The notes beneath the pieces were generated by a model. That model searched no databases and was not told where the DNA came from. It saw only the letters and a list, made by a program, of their open reading frames with translations. Of a stretch of 64,000 nucleotides of DNA, positions 17,641 to 26,889 are shown one piece after another. How positions within the stretch are numbered: the first letter of the stretch is position 1; each line of letters opens with the position of its first letter. Source of the DNA: Thermoactinomyces intermedius (GTDB lineage Bacteria > Bacillota > Bacilli > Thermoactinomycetales > Thermoactinomycetaceae); NCBI RefSeq assembly GCF_016055025.1, contig NZ_JAECVW010000002.1; one strand, given 5' to 3'. Position numbers and translations under genes: made by a program.

Positions 17641-17660
17641 CCGTTTAACGCGTTAAACGG
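17641..17660. repeat. Perfect 20-bp palindrome over the rocR stop codon
   Basis: CCGTTTAACG/CGTTAAACGG is fully self-complementary and contains the TAA stop of rocR. It could be a protein-binding site or a chance symmetry. Confidence 0.5.
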
Positions 17661-19080
17661 TTGTAAGATGGTACTTTTTCATCCGGTACTGCAAACTCTG
17701 CCGGGAGATGCCAAGAGATTTTGCAGTCCGGGTGATATTTCCGTCATTTTCTTTCAGGGCTTCTTGAATCAGCCTTTTTTCCGCCTCTTCCATTTTTTCC
17801 TGCAAGGTTTGGCCGCGGAACCACTCCGGAACCCAACCGTGGGAATGTTCCGGAACCGGTCGGTTCGCTTCGGGGACATGCTCGTATTTTTTTCTCAACC
17901 GCAACGGAAGATGGCAGACATCCATCACCGTTTCATCCACAATCCGGTTCATCGCTCCTTCAATCACATGTTCCAATTCCCGCACATTTCCCGGCCAGTC
18001 ATGCTGAACAAAAATCTTCCAGGCTTCCGGGCTGACCGCCCGGACATTTAAATGGAACCATTTATTGTATTTGTCGATAAAATGATGTGCCAACGGTTCC
18101 AGGTCTTCTTTTCGTTCACGCAAGGGCGGAATGTACAGCGTCACCACACTGAGACGGTAATACAGGTCTTTTCGCAACCGGTTGTGGTGCACTGCATCGA
18201 CCGGATCTTCATTGATGGTGGCAAGAATGCGCACATCCACCTTTTTATCCCGGGTATCCCCAACCCTGCGGATCGTTTTTTCCTGTATGGCCCGGAGCAA
18301 TTTGGCCTGCACCAAAGGATCCAACGCATGGATCTCATCCAGCAGCAGGGTTCCGCCATCGGCCTGTTCAAACAAACCAGGCTGATCCACCGCCCCGGTA
18401 AACGCTCCTTTTTTGGTGCCAAACAGGATGCTTTCCGCCAGGCTGTGCGGGATCGCCGCGCAATTTTGTGCAATGAACGGCCCTTTCATGCGAGGACTGC
18501 CATTGTGGATGCTTTGCGCAAACAGTTCCTTTCCGGTTCCGGTTTCCCCCGCCAACAGCACCGAAGAAGAAGTGCGGGTCGCCCTTTTGGCTTCTTCGAT
18601 GACAAAGCGGATAGCTTCGCTTTGGCCGATAATTTGGTCAAACGTGTAGGTGGTGTTTTTGTTTCGCCATGCATTGTCTTTCATGACATGTTCCAGTTTG
18701 GTGATGTCTTTGGCCATTTCCACCGCCGCGATGATTTCACCGTCAACCCGGATCGGATACGTATCATTGATAGTGGTGATCTCTTTTCCCTTGTTGTTGT
18801 AATATGTCTGTTTCACCCGCCGGGTTTCTTTGCCCGTCCGGACTGCTTCCAGCAAGGTGCTTCCCTGATCACGGGAAAAGGAAAACACCTCCAAAACATT
18901 TTTATGGAGAACGTCTCCGCGCTTCATCGATTCAATTTCCGCCATTTTTTGATTGTAAATGATGGTCTTTCCACTGCGGTCGATCACATGAATGCCAATC
19001 TCCACGTCATCGATCAATTGCTGAAAGATTGCATCCATCTGTCTGGGAGACAGACCTTTCTTTCCTTGCGAACCGTTCAT
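17653..19080 (-). CDS. rocR: Sigma-54-dependent activator, RocR type
   Basis: A 475-residue enhancer-binding protein. Residues about 10-125 form a PAS sensor (DVEIGIHVIDRSGKTIIYN), about 150-385 the AAA+ domain with Walker A GETGTGKE, the sigma-54 contact loop GAFTGA and Walker B LLLDEIHAL, and the C-terminus a Fis-type helix-turn-helix (NITRTAKSLGISRQSLQYRM). Length and layout match B. subtilis RocR (461), which activates arginine/ornithine catabolism with ornithine or citrulline as inducer. It is divergent from rocD. GGGAGG precedes ATG 19080. The name rests on this linkage. Confidence 0.88.
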   Translation of the reverse strand: MNGSQGKKGLSPRQMDAIFQQLIDDVEIGIHVIDRSGKTIIYNQKMAEIESMKRGDVLHKNVLEVFSFSRDQGSTLLEAVRTGKETRRVKQTYYNNKGKEITTINDTYPIRVDGEIIAAVEMAKDITKLEHVMKDNAWRNKNTTYTFDQIIGQSEAIRFVIEEAKRATRTSSSVLLAGETGTGKELFAQSIHNGSPRMKGPFIAQNCAAIPHSLAESILFGTKKGAFTGAVDQPGLFEQADGGTLLLDEIHALDPLVQAKLLRAIQEKTIRRVGDTRDKKVDVRILATINEDPVDAVHHNRLRKDLYYRLSVVTLYIPPLRERKEDLEPLAHHFIDKYNKWFHLNVRAVSPEAWKIFVQHDWPGNVRELEHVIEGAMNRIVDETVMDVCHLPLRLRKKYEHVPEANRPVPEHSHGWVPEWFRGQTLQEKMEEAEKRLIQEALKENDGNITRTAKSLGISRQSLQYRMKKYHLTTV

Positions 19081-19189
19081 CTTCCTTGCCTCCCGCATCC
19101 GTCGTACTGGAGTATGTACTTTGATTATAAACGGATTTTCGCCAATGCAAAATATCTTGGCGCACTTTGGGGTAAAATGCCTGTCACAC

Positions 19190-19204
19190 GCAAACTTTGT
19201 TTGC
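19190..19204. promoter_or_regulatory. Candidate RocR upstream activating site
   Basis: GCAAAC-TTT-GTTTGC, a perfect inverted repeat centred about 55 bp upstream of the -24 element of rocD. RocR sites in B. subtilis are inverted repeats upstream of -24/-12 promoters. The match to the known site was not aligned. Confidence 0.55.
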
Positions 19205-19248
19205 ACCCGATCTTACGGAAAACTGCGGCATCCGGCCGGCGAACTGAC

Positions 19249-19264
19249 TGGCATGAAATTTGCT
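19249..19264 (+). promoter_or_regulatory. Sigma-54 (-24/-12) promoter of rocD
   Basis: TGGCATG-AAAT-TTGCT fits TGGCAYR-N4-TTGCW at every defined position. Transcription would begin near 19275, about 70 bases before the rocD ATG. The adjacent rocR encodes a sigma-54 activator. Confidence 0.88.
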
Positions 19265-19345
19265 CTGTTCTCTTACCGAACGTTTTTATCCCATCAAACT
19301 TTCCTCACCCATGAAAAATCAAGTCAAAAAACTGGAGGGATCATC

Positions 19346-20548
19346 ATGACCACGACAAACCGGTCCGGTCAAATCATTGACCAAACCAACCGCTATGGAG
19401 CACGCAACTATCATCCGCTTCCGGTCGTTGTCTCCGAAGCGGAAGGCGTTTGGGTAAAAGATCCGGATGGAAATAAATATTTGGATATGCTCAGTGCTTA
19501 CTCCGCCGTCAATCAGGGACACCGGCATCCGAAAATCATTCAGGCTTTGATAGAACAGGCAGACCGGGTTACCCTGACTTCCCGTGCGTTTCACAATGAC
19601 CAGCTGGGACCGTGGCTGGAAAAAATCTGCAAGCTGACGGGAAAAGACATGGCCCTGCCCATGAACACCGGAGCCGAAGCAGTGGAAACTGCCTTTAAAG
19701 CCGCCCGGAGATGGGCTTATGAGAAAAAAGGCGTGGAACCGGACAAAGCGGAAGTGATTGCCTGCACCGGAAACTTCCACGGGCGGACCATGCTCGCCGT
19801 TTCGTTGTCCTCCGAAGCGGATTATCAACGTGGTTTCGGCCCGATGTTGCCCGGAATCCGGCTCATCCCCTACGGCGACATCGATGCGTTAAAAGAAGCA
19901 ATCCATGAAAACACGGCGGCCTTCCTGTTTGAACCGATCCAAGGAGAAGCCGGCATCAACATCCCGCCGGATGGATTTTTAAAGGAAGCGTATGAAGTTT
20001 GTAAAGCACATCGTGTTTTATTTATGGCCGATGAAATCCAAACCGGGCTCGGACGGACCGGCAAAATGTTCGCCTGCGATTGGGAAGACGTGGTTCCGGA
20101 TGTTTACATCCTTGGGAAAGCCTTGGGCGGCGGCGTGATGCCCATTTCTTGCGTGGTTGCCAACGAGGAGATTCTGGGAGTCTTTGAACCGGGTTCGCAT
20201 GGTTCCACATTTGGCGGAAACCCACTTGCCTGCGCCGTATCGATCGCTTCCCTCAATGTGATCACAGAGGAAAAATTGGCCGATCGTTCATTGGAACTCG
20301 GCGACTATTTCCAATCCAAATTAAAAGAAATTGACCATCCGGCGATCAAAGAAGTCCGGGGCAGAGGCCTTTTCATCGGTGTTGAACTGCATGAAGCGGC
20401 CCGTCCTTATTGTGAAAAATTAAAAGAAGAAGGATTGCTCTGCAAAGAAACCCATGAAAATGTGATTCGCTTCGCCCCACCGCTGGTGATCAAAAAAGAG
20501 GAGCTGGACTGGGCGATCGAAAAAATCAAATCGGTATTTGCCCGCTGA
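19346..20548 (+). CDS. rocD: Ornithine aminotransferase
   Basis: PLP enzyme converting ornithine and 2-oxoglutarate to glutamate semialdehyde and glutamate. The 400 residues match RocD length (401). Diagnostic parts are RYGARNYHPLPVVVSEAEGVWV, MNTGAEAVETAFKAARRW, GNFHGRTMLAVSLS, the Schiff-base lysine in YILGKALGGGVMPIS and HGSTFGGNPLACAV. GGAGG precedes the ATG at 19346; a longer upstream frame would overlap the sigma-54 promoter. Induction by RocR and sigma-54 is read from the sequence, and a terminator follows. Confidence 0.95.
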   Translation: MTTTNRSGQIIDQTNRYGARNYHPLPVVVSEAEGVWVKDPDGNKYLDMLSAYSAVNQGHRHPKIIQALIEQADRVTLTSRAFHNDQLGPWLEKICKLTGKDMALPMNTGAEAVETAFKAARRWAYEKKGVEPDKAEVIACTGNFHGRTMLAVSLSSEADYQRGFGPMLPGIRLIPYGDIDALKEAIHENTAAFLFEPIQGEAGINIPPDGFLKEAYEVCKAHRVLFMADEIQTGLGRTGKMFACDWEDVVPDVYILGKALGGGVMPISCVVANEEILGVFEPGSHGSTFGGNPLACAVSIASLNVITEEKLADRSLELGDYFQSKLKEIDHPAIKEVRGRGLFIGVELHEAARPYCEKLKEEGLLCKETHENVIRFAPPLVIKKEELDWAIEKIKSVFAR

Positions 20549-20564
20549 TCATTTTTTCCAACAC

Positions 20565-20604
20565 AAAAACTGCATGGAACCGGTTTTCTTCCATGCAGTT
20601 TTTT
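20565..20604. terminator. Bidirectional terminator between rocD and the next activator
   Basis: AAAAACTGCATGGAA-CCGGTTTTC-TTCCATGCAGTTTTTT, usable from both sides. Confidence 0.92.
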
Positions 20605-20606
20605 CA

Positions 20607-22292
20607 TTATAAACGTTTCTTCCCGATGTTTTTGTTTTTGCTTCGGATCCCGTATTGGTACGCTTTGCGGATCGCGGTGGACTGGCTGATTTTCAGTGCT
20701 TTTGCCACTTCATAAGAACTGTTGTATTTCTGAAAGGCAGAAGAAATGATCTGCCGTTCCATCTGTTTCATGACCTTTTTCAATCCGCCGAGTTTTTCAG
20801 CATCCAAGCATTCCACAGCTTCCGCGAACTCGTTTTGGCCCGTCCGCTTGCCGCCGGATGAAAAAGGCAAATGTTCCGGAAGGATCACATCCGATGGTGT
20901 GGTCACCAGCAACCGCTCAATCAAATTGGCCAATTCCCGGATATTTCCCGGCCAATGATAATTTTGCAACACTTGCATGGTCTCCCCGGCCATTTGCTTA
21001 TGGGTTTGGTATTTCCGGTTGTATTTCTCCATGTAAAAACGGATCATCGGCACAATATCCTGCAGCCGTTTCCTGAGCGGCGGAATCTCAATCGGCACCA
21101 CGCACAAGCGGTAATACAAATCTTCCCGGAATTTCCCCTCTGCCACCATTTTTCTCAAATCACGATTGGTGGCGGCGATGATTCTTGTATTCACTTTGAT
21201 CGTTTTCAACCCGCCCAGCCGGCGGTATTCCTGATCTTGCAAAACCCGGAGCAGTTTGACCTGCAACCGGACCGGCATTTCCCCGATCTCGTCCAAAAAA
21301 AGAGTTCCCTCATGGGCCAGTTCAAACAAACCGGCTTTCCCTTCTTTTTTCGCTCCCGTAAACGCACCGGATTCATAACCGAAAAGCTCCGATTCCAAAA
21401 GCTCTTCCGGGATAGCCCCGCAATTGACTTTAATAAACGCGCCTTTTTCATAGCGTTTGCTGTTTTTGTGAATCATGCGGGCGATCACTTCTTTCCCCAC
21501 GCCGGATTCCCCGAGCAATAACACCGTCGTGTCGGTTTCGGCGACGCGTCCGGCCAGCTCCATCACTTGCTTCATCTCCGGGCTTTCGACGACCACCGGT
21601 TCATCGCCGGCGTGAAACTTGCGAAGTCGCGACAACTCTTCTTTCAACCGGTTTAATTCGGAGATATCGCGGAGATTGGTCACCACCCGGATCACTTCGC
21701 CTTCCTCATTAAACACCGGGCTTCCGGTCATCAACAACACTTTTCCCGTGGCCGTTTCCTGAACCATGGTGACCGGCTTTTTCTTTTTCATCACCTCAAA
21801 GGAAACCGATTTTTTCACAATCCCCCGTTTCTCCAGATAGCGCATATCCTTGCCGATGTAATACTCCTTCGGAATGCCGGTCAACCGTTCGATCGCATCG
21901 TTGGTTTTCCGGGTAATGCCGTTGGCATCCACAATATAAATGGCATCATAGGAATTTTGAATCGTGGCATCCAATTCATCCCGCACGGCTTTGGCTTCCT
22001 CCAATTGTTCCTCCATCTCTTTGAGCGCAGTCAGATTGACCACAACCAGGATGACCATCCCCCGGCAGGAATACAGATTCATTTGCAAATACCGGTCTTG
22101 GTGCTTGATGATCCGGCTGGCGGGCAAAGACGTGTTTTTCCCAAAAACCCATTGTTTCAGCTCCGTTTGTCCGGCCCCCTCCAACCACCGCAAAATCTTT
22201 TTGTCCGTATACAAAGCTTTTCCCTCACGGTCAAAGACGGCGATCCCCGTTTCCAACTTCTTCATTCCTTGAATCTCCCCGACTTTTTCCAT
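20607..22292 (-). CDS. Sigma-54-dependent activator of the acyl-CoA operon (inferred)
   Basis: A 561-residue enhancer-binding protein with two N-terminal sensory modules (about 15-95 and a PAS at about 105-225, NSYDAIYIVDANGITRKTNDA), AAA+ at about 240-470 (Walker A GESGVGKE, ESGAFTGA, Walker B LFLDEIGEM) and a short C-terminal HTH (EVAKALKISQSTAIRKAYQYG). GAAGGGGAG precedes the ATG at 22292. The downstream-facing neighbour on the same strand is the large acyl-CoA operon, which has its own -24/-12 promoter, so this is its likely regulator. An acyl-CoA or free acid could be the inducer. Confidence 0.85.
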   Translation of the reverse strand: MEKVGEIQGMKKLETGIAVFDREGKALYTDKKILRWLEGAGQTELKQWVFGKNTSLPASRIIKHQDRYLQMNLYSCRGMVILVVVNLTALKEMEEQLEEAKAVRDELDATIQNSYDAIYIVDANGITRKTNDAIERLTGIPKEYYIGKDMRYLEKRGIVKKSVSFEVMKKKKPVTMVQETATGKVLLMTGSPVFNEEGEVIRVVTNLRDISELNRLKEELSRLRKFHAGDEPVVVESPEMKQVMELAGRVAETDTTVLLLGESGVGKEVIARMIHKNSKRYEKGAFIKVNCGAIPEELLESELFGYESGAFTGAKKEGKAGLFELAHEGTLFLDEIGEMPVRLQVKLLRVLQDQEYRRLGGLKTIKVNTRIIAATNRDLRKMVAEGKFREDLYYRLCVVPIEIPPLRKRLQDIVPMIRFYMEKYNRKYQTHKQMAGETMQVLQNYHWPGNIRELANLIERLLVTTPSDVILPEHLPFSSGGKRTGQNEFAEAVECLDAEKLGGLKKVMKQMERQIISSAFQKYNSSYEVAKALKISQSTAIRKAYQYGIRSKNKNIGKKRL

Positions 22293-22359
22293 CTTGACTC
22301 CCCTTCCCAAAAAAGGTCATCTATTAATAATTATTTGTTAAATTTGAATATTCCTCTGT

Positions 22360-22396
22360 AAAAAAGACTTACCGGCCCGAACATCCGGACGGTAAG
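22360..22396 (-). terminator. Terminator of the acyl-CoA operon
   Basis: Minus-strand CTTACCG-T-CCGG ... CCGGTAAG followed by TCTTTTTTAC, 12 bases past the last stop codon (22408). Confidence 0.85.
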
Positions 22397-22407
22397 CCCA
22401 AACGAAT

Positions 22408-23559
22408 CTACTTCCCAAGCAGTTGGGAGGCAATAATATTCTTTTGGATTTCATTGGTCCCTTCATAAATTTTGGTGATTCTCGCATCCCGGTAATACCG
22501 TTCCACAGCGGTTTCCTTCATGTAACCGGCGCCGCCGAAAATTTGCAGGGCACGATCCGCCACCCGGTTATAGGTCTCGGTGGCATAATACTTGGTCATG
22601 GCTGCTTCCTTGATCGCTTTTTCCCCGTTTTCCAGCTTCTTTGCAACGTGGAAGTTGAATGCCCGCCCCACTTCGGTTTCCGTGGCCATTTCGGCCAGCA
22701 TCCACTGCAGCCCCTGGTTTTCGGCGATGGGCCTGCCGAATTGCACCCTTTGTTTCATATACTCCGTGGCCAACTCAATCAATTTTTGGCAGGAGCCGTA
22801 AGCCCGTGCCGCCAAGGTGCACCGCCCTTCCGTCAAAATCTTCAAGGCGGAAACATACCCGGTTCCCACTTCGCCAATCACATTTTCCTCCGGCACCTCA
22901 CAATCTTCAAAGAAGATTTGTGCCGTGTGCGAACCCCGGAGTCCCATTTTTTTGTCGACTGCTCCGATTTTCAAGCCGGGGAAACTTTTTTCCACCGCAA
23001 AAGCGGTAAAACCTCCCTTCACTCCTTTGCCGGGATCGGTCACCGCAATCACCGTGAAAAGATCGGCATCGGGCCCGTTGGTGATAAAATGTTTCATCCC
23101 GTTTAAGATCCACCGGTCTCCTTTTTTCTCCGCCCGGGTTTTGATGGCCGCGGCATCCGATCCGGCTTCCGGTTCAGTCAGGGCAAAGGCGGCCAACTTA
23201 TTACCGGCGGCCAGATCCGGCAAATATTTTTCTTTTAAATACCGGCTGCCCAACCGGACAATGCCGGTACTGCCAATTCCGGTGTGGGCACCGATGATGG
23301 AAACAAATCCGTTATGGGTGCGCCCCAGATTTTCCAACACCAGGCATTTGCCAGTCACCCCGAGCCCCAACCCGCCGTACTCCTCGGGAATTCCCAGCCC
23401 GAACAGCCCCAACTGTTTGGCTTTTTCCAGCAAATGGCCGGGAACCTGATCCTCTTCTTCAATCCGGTTGGCATACGGCTCCACTTCATTTTCCACAAAA
23501 TCCTTCACCGTTTTCGCAATCTGTTTCAATTCATCCGGAAAGGTGATCATGGGAACCAT
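22408..23559 (-). CDS. Acyl-CoA dehydrogenase, ninth gene of the operon
   Basis: A 383-residue FAD acyl-CoA dehydrogenase. Visible are LTEPEAGSDAAAIKT (FAD/substrate loop), GMKHFITNGPDADL, KMGLRGSHTAQIFFEDCEVP, and the catalytic glutamate in IYEGTNEIQKNII. This is the short/branched-chain type in layout. It is the last gene of the transcript, nine bases after its neighbour, and its start follows GAGGAG. It would introduce the alpha-beta double bond into an acyl-CoA; electrons pass to an electron transfer flavoprotein not encoded here. Chain preference is unknown. Confidence 0.92.
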   Translation of the reverse strand: MVPMITFPDELKQIAKTVKDFVENEVEPYANRIEEEDQVPGHLLEKAKQLGLFGLGIPEEYGGLGLGVTGKCLVLENLGRTHNGFVSIIGAHTGIGSTGIVRLGSRYLKEKYLPDLAAGNKLAAFALTEPEAGSDAAAIKTRAEKKGDRWILNGMKHFITNGPDADLFTVIAVTDPGKGVKGGFTAFAVEKSFPGLKIGAVDKKMGLRGSHTAQIFFEDCEVPEENVIGEVGTGYVSALKILTEGRCTLAARAYGSCQKLIELATEYMKQRVQFGRPIAENQGLQWMLAEMATETEVGRAFNFHVAKKLENGEKAIKEAAMTKYYATETYNRVADRALQIFGGAGYMKETAVERYYRDARITKIYEGTNEIQKNIIASQLLGK

Positions 23560-23568
23560 CTCTCCTCC

Positions 23569-24765
23569 TCAGTCTTCAAAAGGCCAAGCCGGCAAATTCC
23601 GGTTTAACGGCCGGTCCACCCGGTACCCAAGCGCATATTCCCCTTGCATGATGGTGTGGATTTCACGGGTTCCTTCATAAATCACCGGCGCTTTGGCATT
23701 GCGGAGATAACGTTCGACCGGATATTCATTGGAATAACCATATGCCCCGTGAATTTGGACCGCATCATTGGCCGCCTCAAAAGCGGCATCACAGGCGAAC
23801 CACTTGGCCATTGAAGTTTCCCTTGTGTTCCGTTTTCCTTCGTTTTTCAGCCATCCGGCCCGGTAAACCAGCAAGCGGGAAATGTCCAGGTTCCGGGACA
23901 TTTTGGCAATCATTTGCTGGACCAATTGATGGCGGCCGATTTCCTTGCCAAAGGTTTTACGTTCATGGCAGTACTTGACACTGGCTTCCAGGCACGCCCG
24001 GATCAACCCGCAGGCTCCGGCGGCCACCGTGAAACGTCCGTTGTCCAAGGCCGACATGGCAATCTTAAATCCTTCTCCCTCTTCCCCCACGCGATTTTCC
24101 ACCGGAACCCGGACATCATCCAGAAACACTTCTCCGGTATTGCCGGCGCGAATTCCCAACTTCCCTTGAATGGCCCGGGTCGTGACGCCCTCAAAATCGC
24201 GTTCCACGATAAAACAACTGATGCCCTTGTGCTTTTTTGAAGGATCCGTTTTGGCAAAAATCAGAAAATGATCCGCCACATCGCATAAGGAAATCCAGGT
24301 CTTTTGCCCGTTCAACCGGTAAACATCCCCGTCTCTCACGGCCGTCGTGGAAATTGCCGCCACATCGGATCCGGCATCCGGCTCGGTGAGACCGAAAGCG
24401 CCGATCTTCCCGCCACGGGCTTGGGGCGTCAAATACTTTTCTTTTTGCTCCTCATTGCCCCATTGCAACAGCGTCAGGCTGTTTAAGCCGGTGTGAACCG
24501 AAACCGCGGTGCGAAAAGCAATGTCCCCCCGTTCCAACTCTTCACACACGATGGCCAGCGTATTGTAATCCATTCCGGCACCGCCGTACTTTTCCGGGAT
24601 GCATACCCCCATGAGTTGCAATTCAGCCAGCCGTTGCAAAATCTTTGGCTCAAAATGCCCTTCGGCATCCCACTTCCGGATATACGGCCGGATTTCCCGG
24701 TCCACAAAGCGCCGGACCAAATCGGCAACCGCCTTTTGTTCCGCGGACAAAGCAAAGTTCATCAC
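23569..24765 (-). CDS. Acyl-CoA dehydrogenase, glutaryl-CoA dehydrogenase-like
   Basis: A 398-residue acyl-CoA dehydrogenase. It shows TEPDAGSDVAAISTTAVRDGD, LNGQKTWISLCDVADHFL, GKLGIRAGNTGEVFLDDVRVP and the catalytic glutamate in VIYEGTREIHTIMQGEYALGYR. The REIH...G ending resembles the glutaryl-CoA dehydrogenase branch more than the other two copies here, so a dicarboxylyl or branched substrate is possible. Its start overlaps the stop of the ligase gene by four bases, indicating translational coupling. Biochemical specificity is inference. Confidence 0.88.
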   Translation of the reverse strand: MMNFALSAEQKAVADLVRRFVDREIRPYIRKWDAEGHFEPKILQRLAELQLMGVCIPEKYGGAGMDYNTLAIVCEELERGDIAFRTAVSVHTGLNSLTLLQWGNEEQKEKYLTPQARGGKIGAFGLTEPDAGSDVAAISTTAVRDGDVYRLNGQKTWISLCDVADHFLIFAKTDPSKKHKGISCFIVERDFEGVTTRAIQGKLGIRAGNTGEVFLDDVRVPVENRVGEEGEGFKIAMSALDNGRFTVAAGACGLIRACLEASVKYCHERKTFGKEIGRHQLVQQMIAKMSRNLDISRLLVYRAGWLKNEGKRNTRETSMAKWFACDAAFEAANDAVQIHGAYGYSNEYPVERYLRNAKAPVIYEGTREIHTIMQGEYALGYRVDRPLNRNLPAWPFED

Positions 24766-26387
24766 GGGTTGTCCCCTCCTTTTTTCGCTTCATCCCTCAA
24801 CACCCGGCGTAATATTTTCCCGACGGCATTTTTGGGAAGGGAGGAACGGATTTCAAACTGTTTCGGCACTTTAAAAGGCGCCAGATGTTTGCGGCAAAAC
24901 ACTTCCAACTCTTGAATCGTTGCTTTGGCCCCCGGTTTGAACACCAAATACGCTTTAACCGTCTCGCCGCGGTACGGATCCGGCACCCCGACCACCGCCG
25001 CTTCCAGTACGGCCGGATGGGTGTACAACACTTCTTCCACTTCCCGCGGATAAATGTTGTATCCGCCGGCAATGATCAAATCTTTTTTCCGGTCCACGAT
25101 GTAAAAATAGCCGTCTTCGTCCATGCGGGCGATATCCCCGGTATAAAGCCAGCCGTTCCGAAGGGTTTGTTTGGTTTCATCCGGCATGTTCCAATACCCT
25201 CTCATCACTTGCGGACCGCGGATCACAAGTTCCCCGGTTTCCCCGATCTTCACCGTCCGGGTTCCGGTTTCCAGATCCACAATTTTGGCTTCGGTTCCCG
25301 GAAGGGGAATGCCCACACTCCCCGGCTTTCTCTGCCCGGAACGCGGGTTGCTGTGCGTGGTGGGGGAGGCTTCCGACAAACCGTAACCTTCATACATCAC
25401 GGCACCGGTCTTTTTCTCAAACGATTGAATCAATTCGACCGGCAGGGATGCCGATCCGCTGTTGATGATCCGGATGGCATCCACACCGTATTTTTCCGCT
25501 CCCGGATATGCATTTAACGCGACATACATCGTGGGCACCCCGGGAAAATAAGCGGGACGGTGTTTCTGAATGGTTTCCAGCACTTCCAGTGGTTCAAACC
25601 GGGGCAGCAAAATCAGGGAACTGCCGAGAAAAAAGCCGAAATTCATGGCGCAAGTCATACCGTACACATGAAAGAGCGGGATCACGGTCAAAATTTTGTC
25701 CTGCTCCGTCAAGGGGTTTTCGCTGGCATGCGCATGAATTTGCTGGACGTTTGCCACCAGATTTTGATGGGTCAGCATGGCGCCTTTCGAACGTCCCGTG
25801 GTTCCGCCGGTATATTGAAACACCGCCACGTCCCGCTCCGGTTCAACCGGTTCATCGGGAACCGGTGCCGACGCATGAAGAAACGCTGTCCAAGAAACTT
25901 CGTGGGACAGCGGATTTTCCAACCGGAACGAATCCGTTTCCACGATGATCACTTTTCTCAACCGGGAGAAAGAATTTATGTTTTGGACACGCGGATACAA
26001 ATCCCCGGAAACAATCAACACGTCCGCTCCGGAATCGGTTAAAATGGCTTCCAACTCCCGCCGGGTATACATCGGGTTGATCTGAACCACGACCGCTCCC
26101 CGCCGCAAGACACCAAAAAAAGAAATCACATAAGGCGGACAGTTTGGCAACATGATCCCGACCCGGTCCCCTTTTTTCACCCCGCAGGCCCGCAAAGCTC
26201 CGGAAACCCGCTTGGACATGTCTTGTAACATTTTGTAGGAAATCTCCCGGTCATAAAAATAAACGGCGGTCCGGTCCGGGTGTCGTTCCACTGTGCGGTC
26301 AAACATTTGCGGCAGAGACAGCTTTTCGTATGCAAACGGTTGTCCTTTGGCATGACTCACCCCGCCCACCACGGTTACCTTGGCCAC
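24762..26387 (-). CDS. Acyl-CoA synthetase (AMP-forming ligase)
   Basis: Activates a carboxylic acid to its CoA ester with ATP. The 541-residue adenylating enzyme has the P-loop YTGGTTGRSKGAMLTH, the A5 motif YEGYGLSEASP, the GWLYTGDIARMDEDGYFYIVDRKKDLIIAGG block and the C-terminal lysine in LPKNAVGKILRRVL. This is the FadD/LcfB layout. GTG at 26387 is chosen since GGGGGAG lies six bases upstream; the frame to 26477 would overlap the thioesterase gene by 68 bases. It supplies the operon's dehydrogenases with substrate. Confidence 0.92.
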   Translation of the reverse strand: MAKVTVVGGVSHAKGQPFAYEKLSLPQMFDRTVERHPDRTAVYFYDREISYKMLQDMSKRVSGALRACGVKKGDRVGIMLPNCPPYVISFFGVLRRGAVVVQINPMYTRRELEAILTDSGADVLIVSGDLYPRVQNINSFSRLRKVIIVETDSFRLENPLSHEVSWTAFLHASAPVPDEPVEPERDVAVFQYTGGTTGRSKGAMLTHQNLVANVQQIHAHASENPLTEQDKILTVIPLFHVYGMTCAMNFGFFLGSSLILLPRFEPLEVLETIQKHRPAYFPGVPTMYVALNAYPGAEKYGVDAIRIINSGSASLPVELIQSFEKKTGAVMYEGYGLSEASPTTHSNPRSGQRKPGSVGIPLPGTEAKIVDLETGTRTVKIGETGELVIRGPQVMRGYWNMPDETKQTLRNGWLYTGDIARMDEDGYFYIVDRKKDLIIAGGYNIYPREVEEVLYTHPAVLEAAVVGVPDPYRGETVKAYLVFKPGAKATIQELEVFCRKHLAPFKVPKQFEIRSSLPKNAVGKILRRVLRDEAKKGGDNP

Positions 26388-26409
26388 CAAAGTCTCCCCC
26401 TTTTTCGCA

Positions 26410-26889
26410 TCAGATTTTCTGATCCAGGATGGCAAAAGAGGCGCTGGCGACGGCGACCAGCTGATCATCCCCGTCATAAATCCTGCACTCTGCCACCGCC
26501 GTCCGCTTGCCCAGATGCAACAACTCCGCCTGTGTTTTCAATCTCCCTTTGTGCACGGCACGGATGTAATTGATTTTCATTTCAGAAGTCACCGACATTT
26601 TCCCCGGCGGCAGCCGGGAGTAGACCAACGATCCCATCGTCGTATCCGCAATGTAGGCAATCACGCCGCCATGGACGGCTTGATTCAGGTTCCACAAAAA
26701 CGGAGTCACTTCGGTTTCAAATTGAAGCGTTTTTTCGGATGTCCACTCCCCTTTGAACCCAATCATTTCATGAAGATGTGTCGAGACATTTTCCCGGACG
26801 TTTAAGATCGCCTGTTTCACCCGCTCAAGCAGCAGCTTTTCCATCCCGGTGCCGTTTTTTTGCACCTCTTCCCAAATGGACGGTTTCAA
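26410..26889 (-). CDS. PaaI-type hotdog thioesterase
   Basis: A 159-residue single hotdog-domain protein. The helix region QAVHGGVIAYIADTTMG is the PaaI signature, with V-H-G-G and the catalytic acidic residue in ADTTMG. It hydrolyses acyl-CoA, probably to release CoA when dead-end acyl-CoAs build up. The start is TTG at 26889, directly after the SDR stop codon with GGTGGGG in front; ATG at 26844 is an alternative. Position inside the operon links it to the same acyl-CoA pathway. Confidence 0.85.
   Translation of the reverse strand: MKPSIWEEVQKNGTGMEKLLLERVKQAILNVRENVSTHLHEMIGFKGEWTSEKTLQFETEVTPFLWNLNQAVHGGVIAYIADTTMGSLVYSRLPPGKMSVTSEMKINYIRAVHKGRLKTQAELLHLGKRTAVAECRIYDGDDQLVAVASASFAILDQKI

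Noticed and set aside
18052..19314. A 420-codon plus-strand frame over rocR
   Set aside because: Shadow of rocR; it would run through the rocD promoter and has no start signals.
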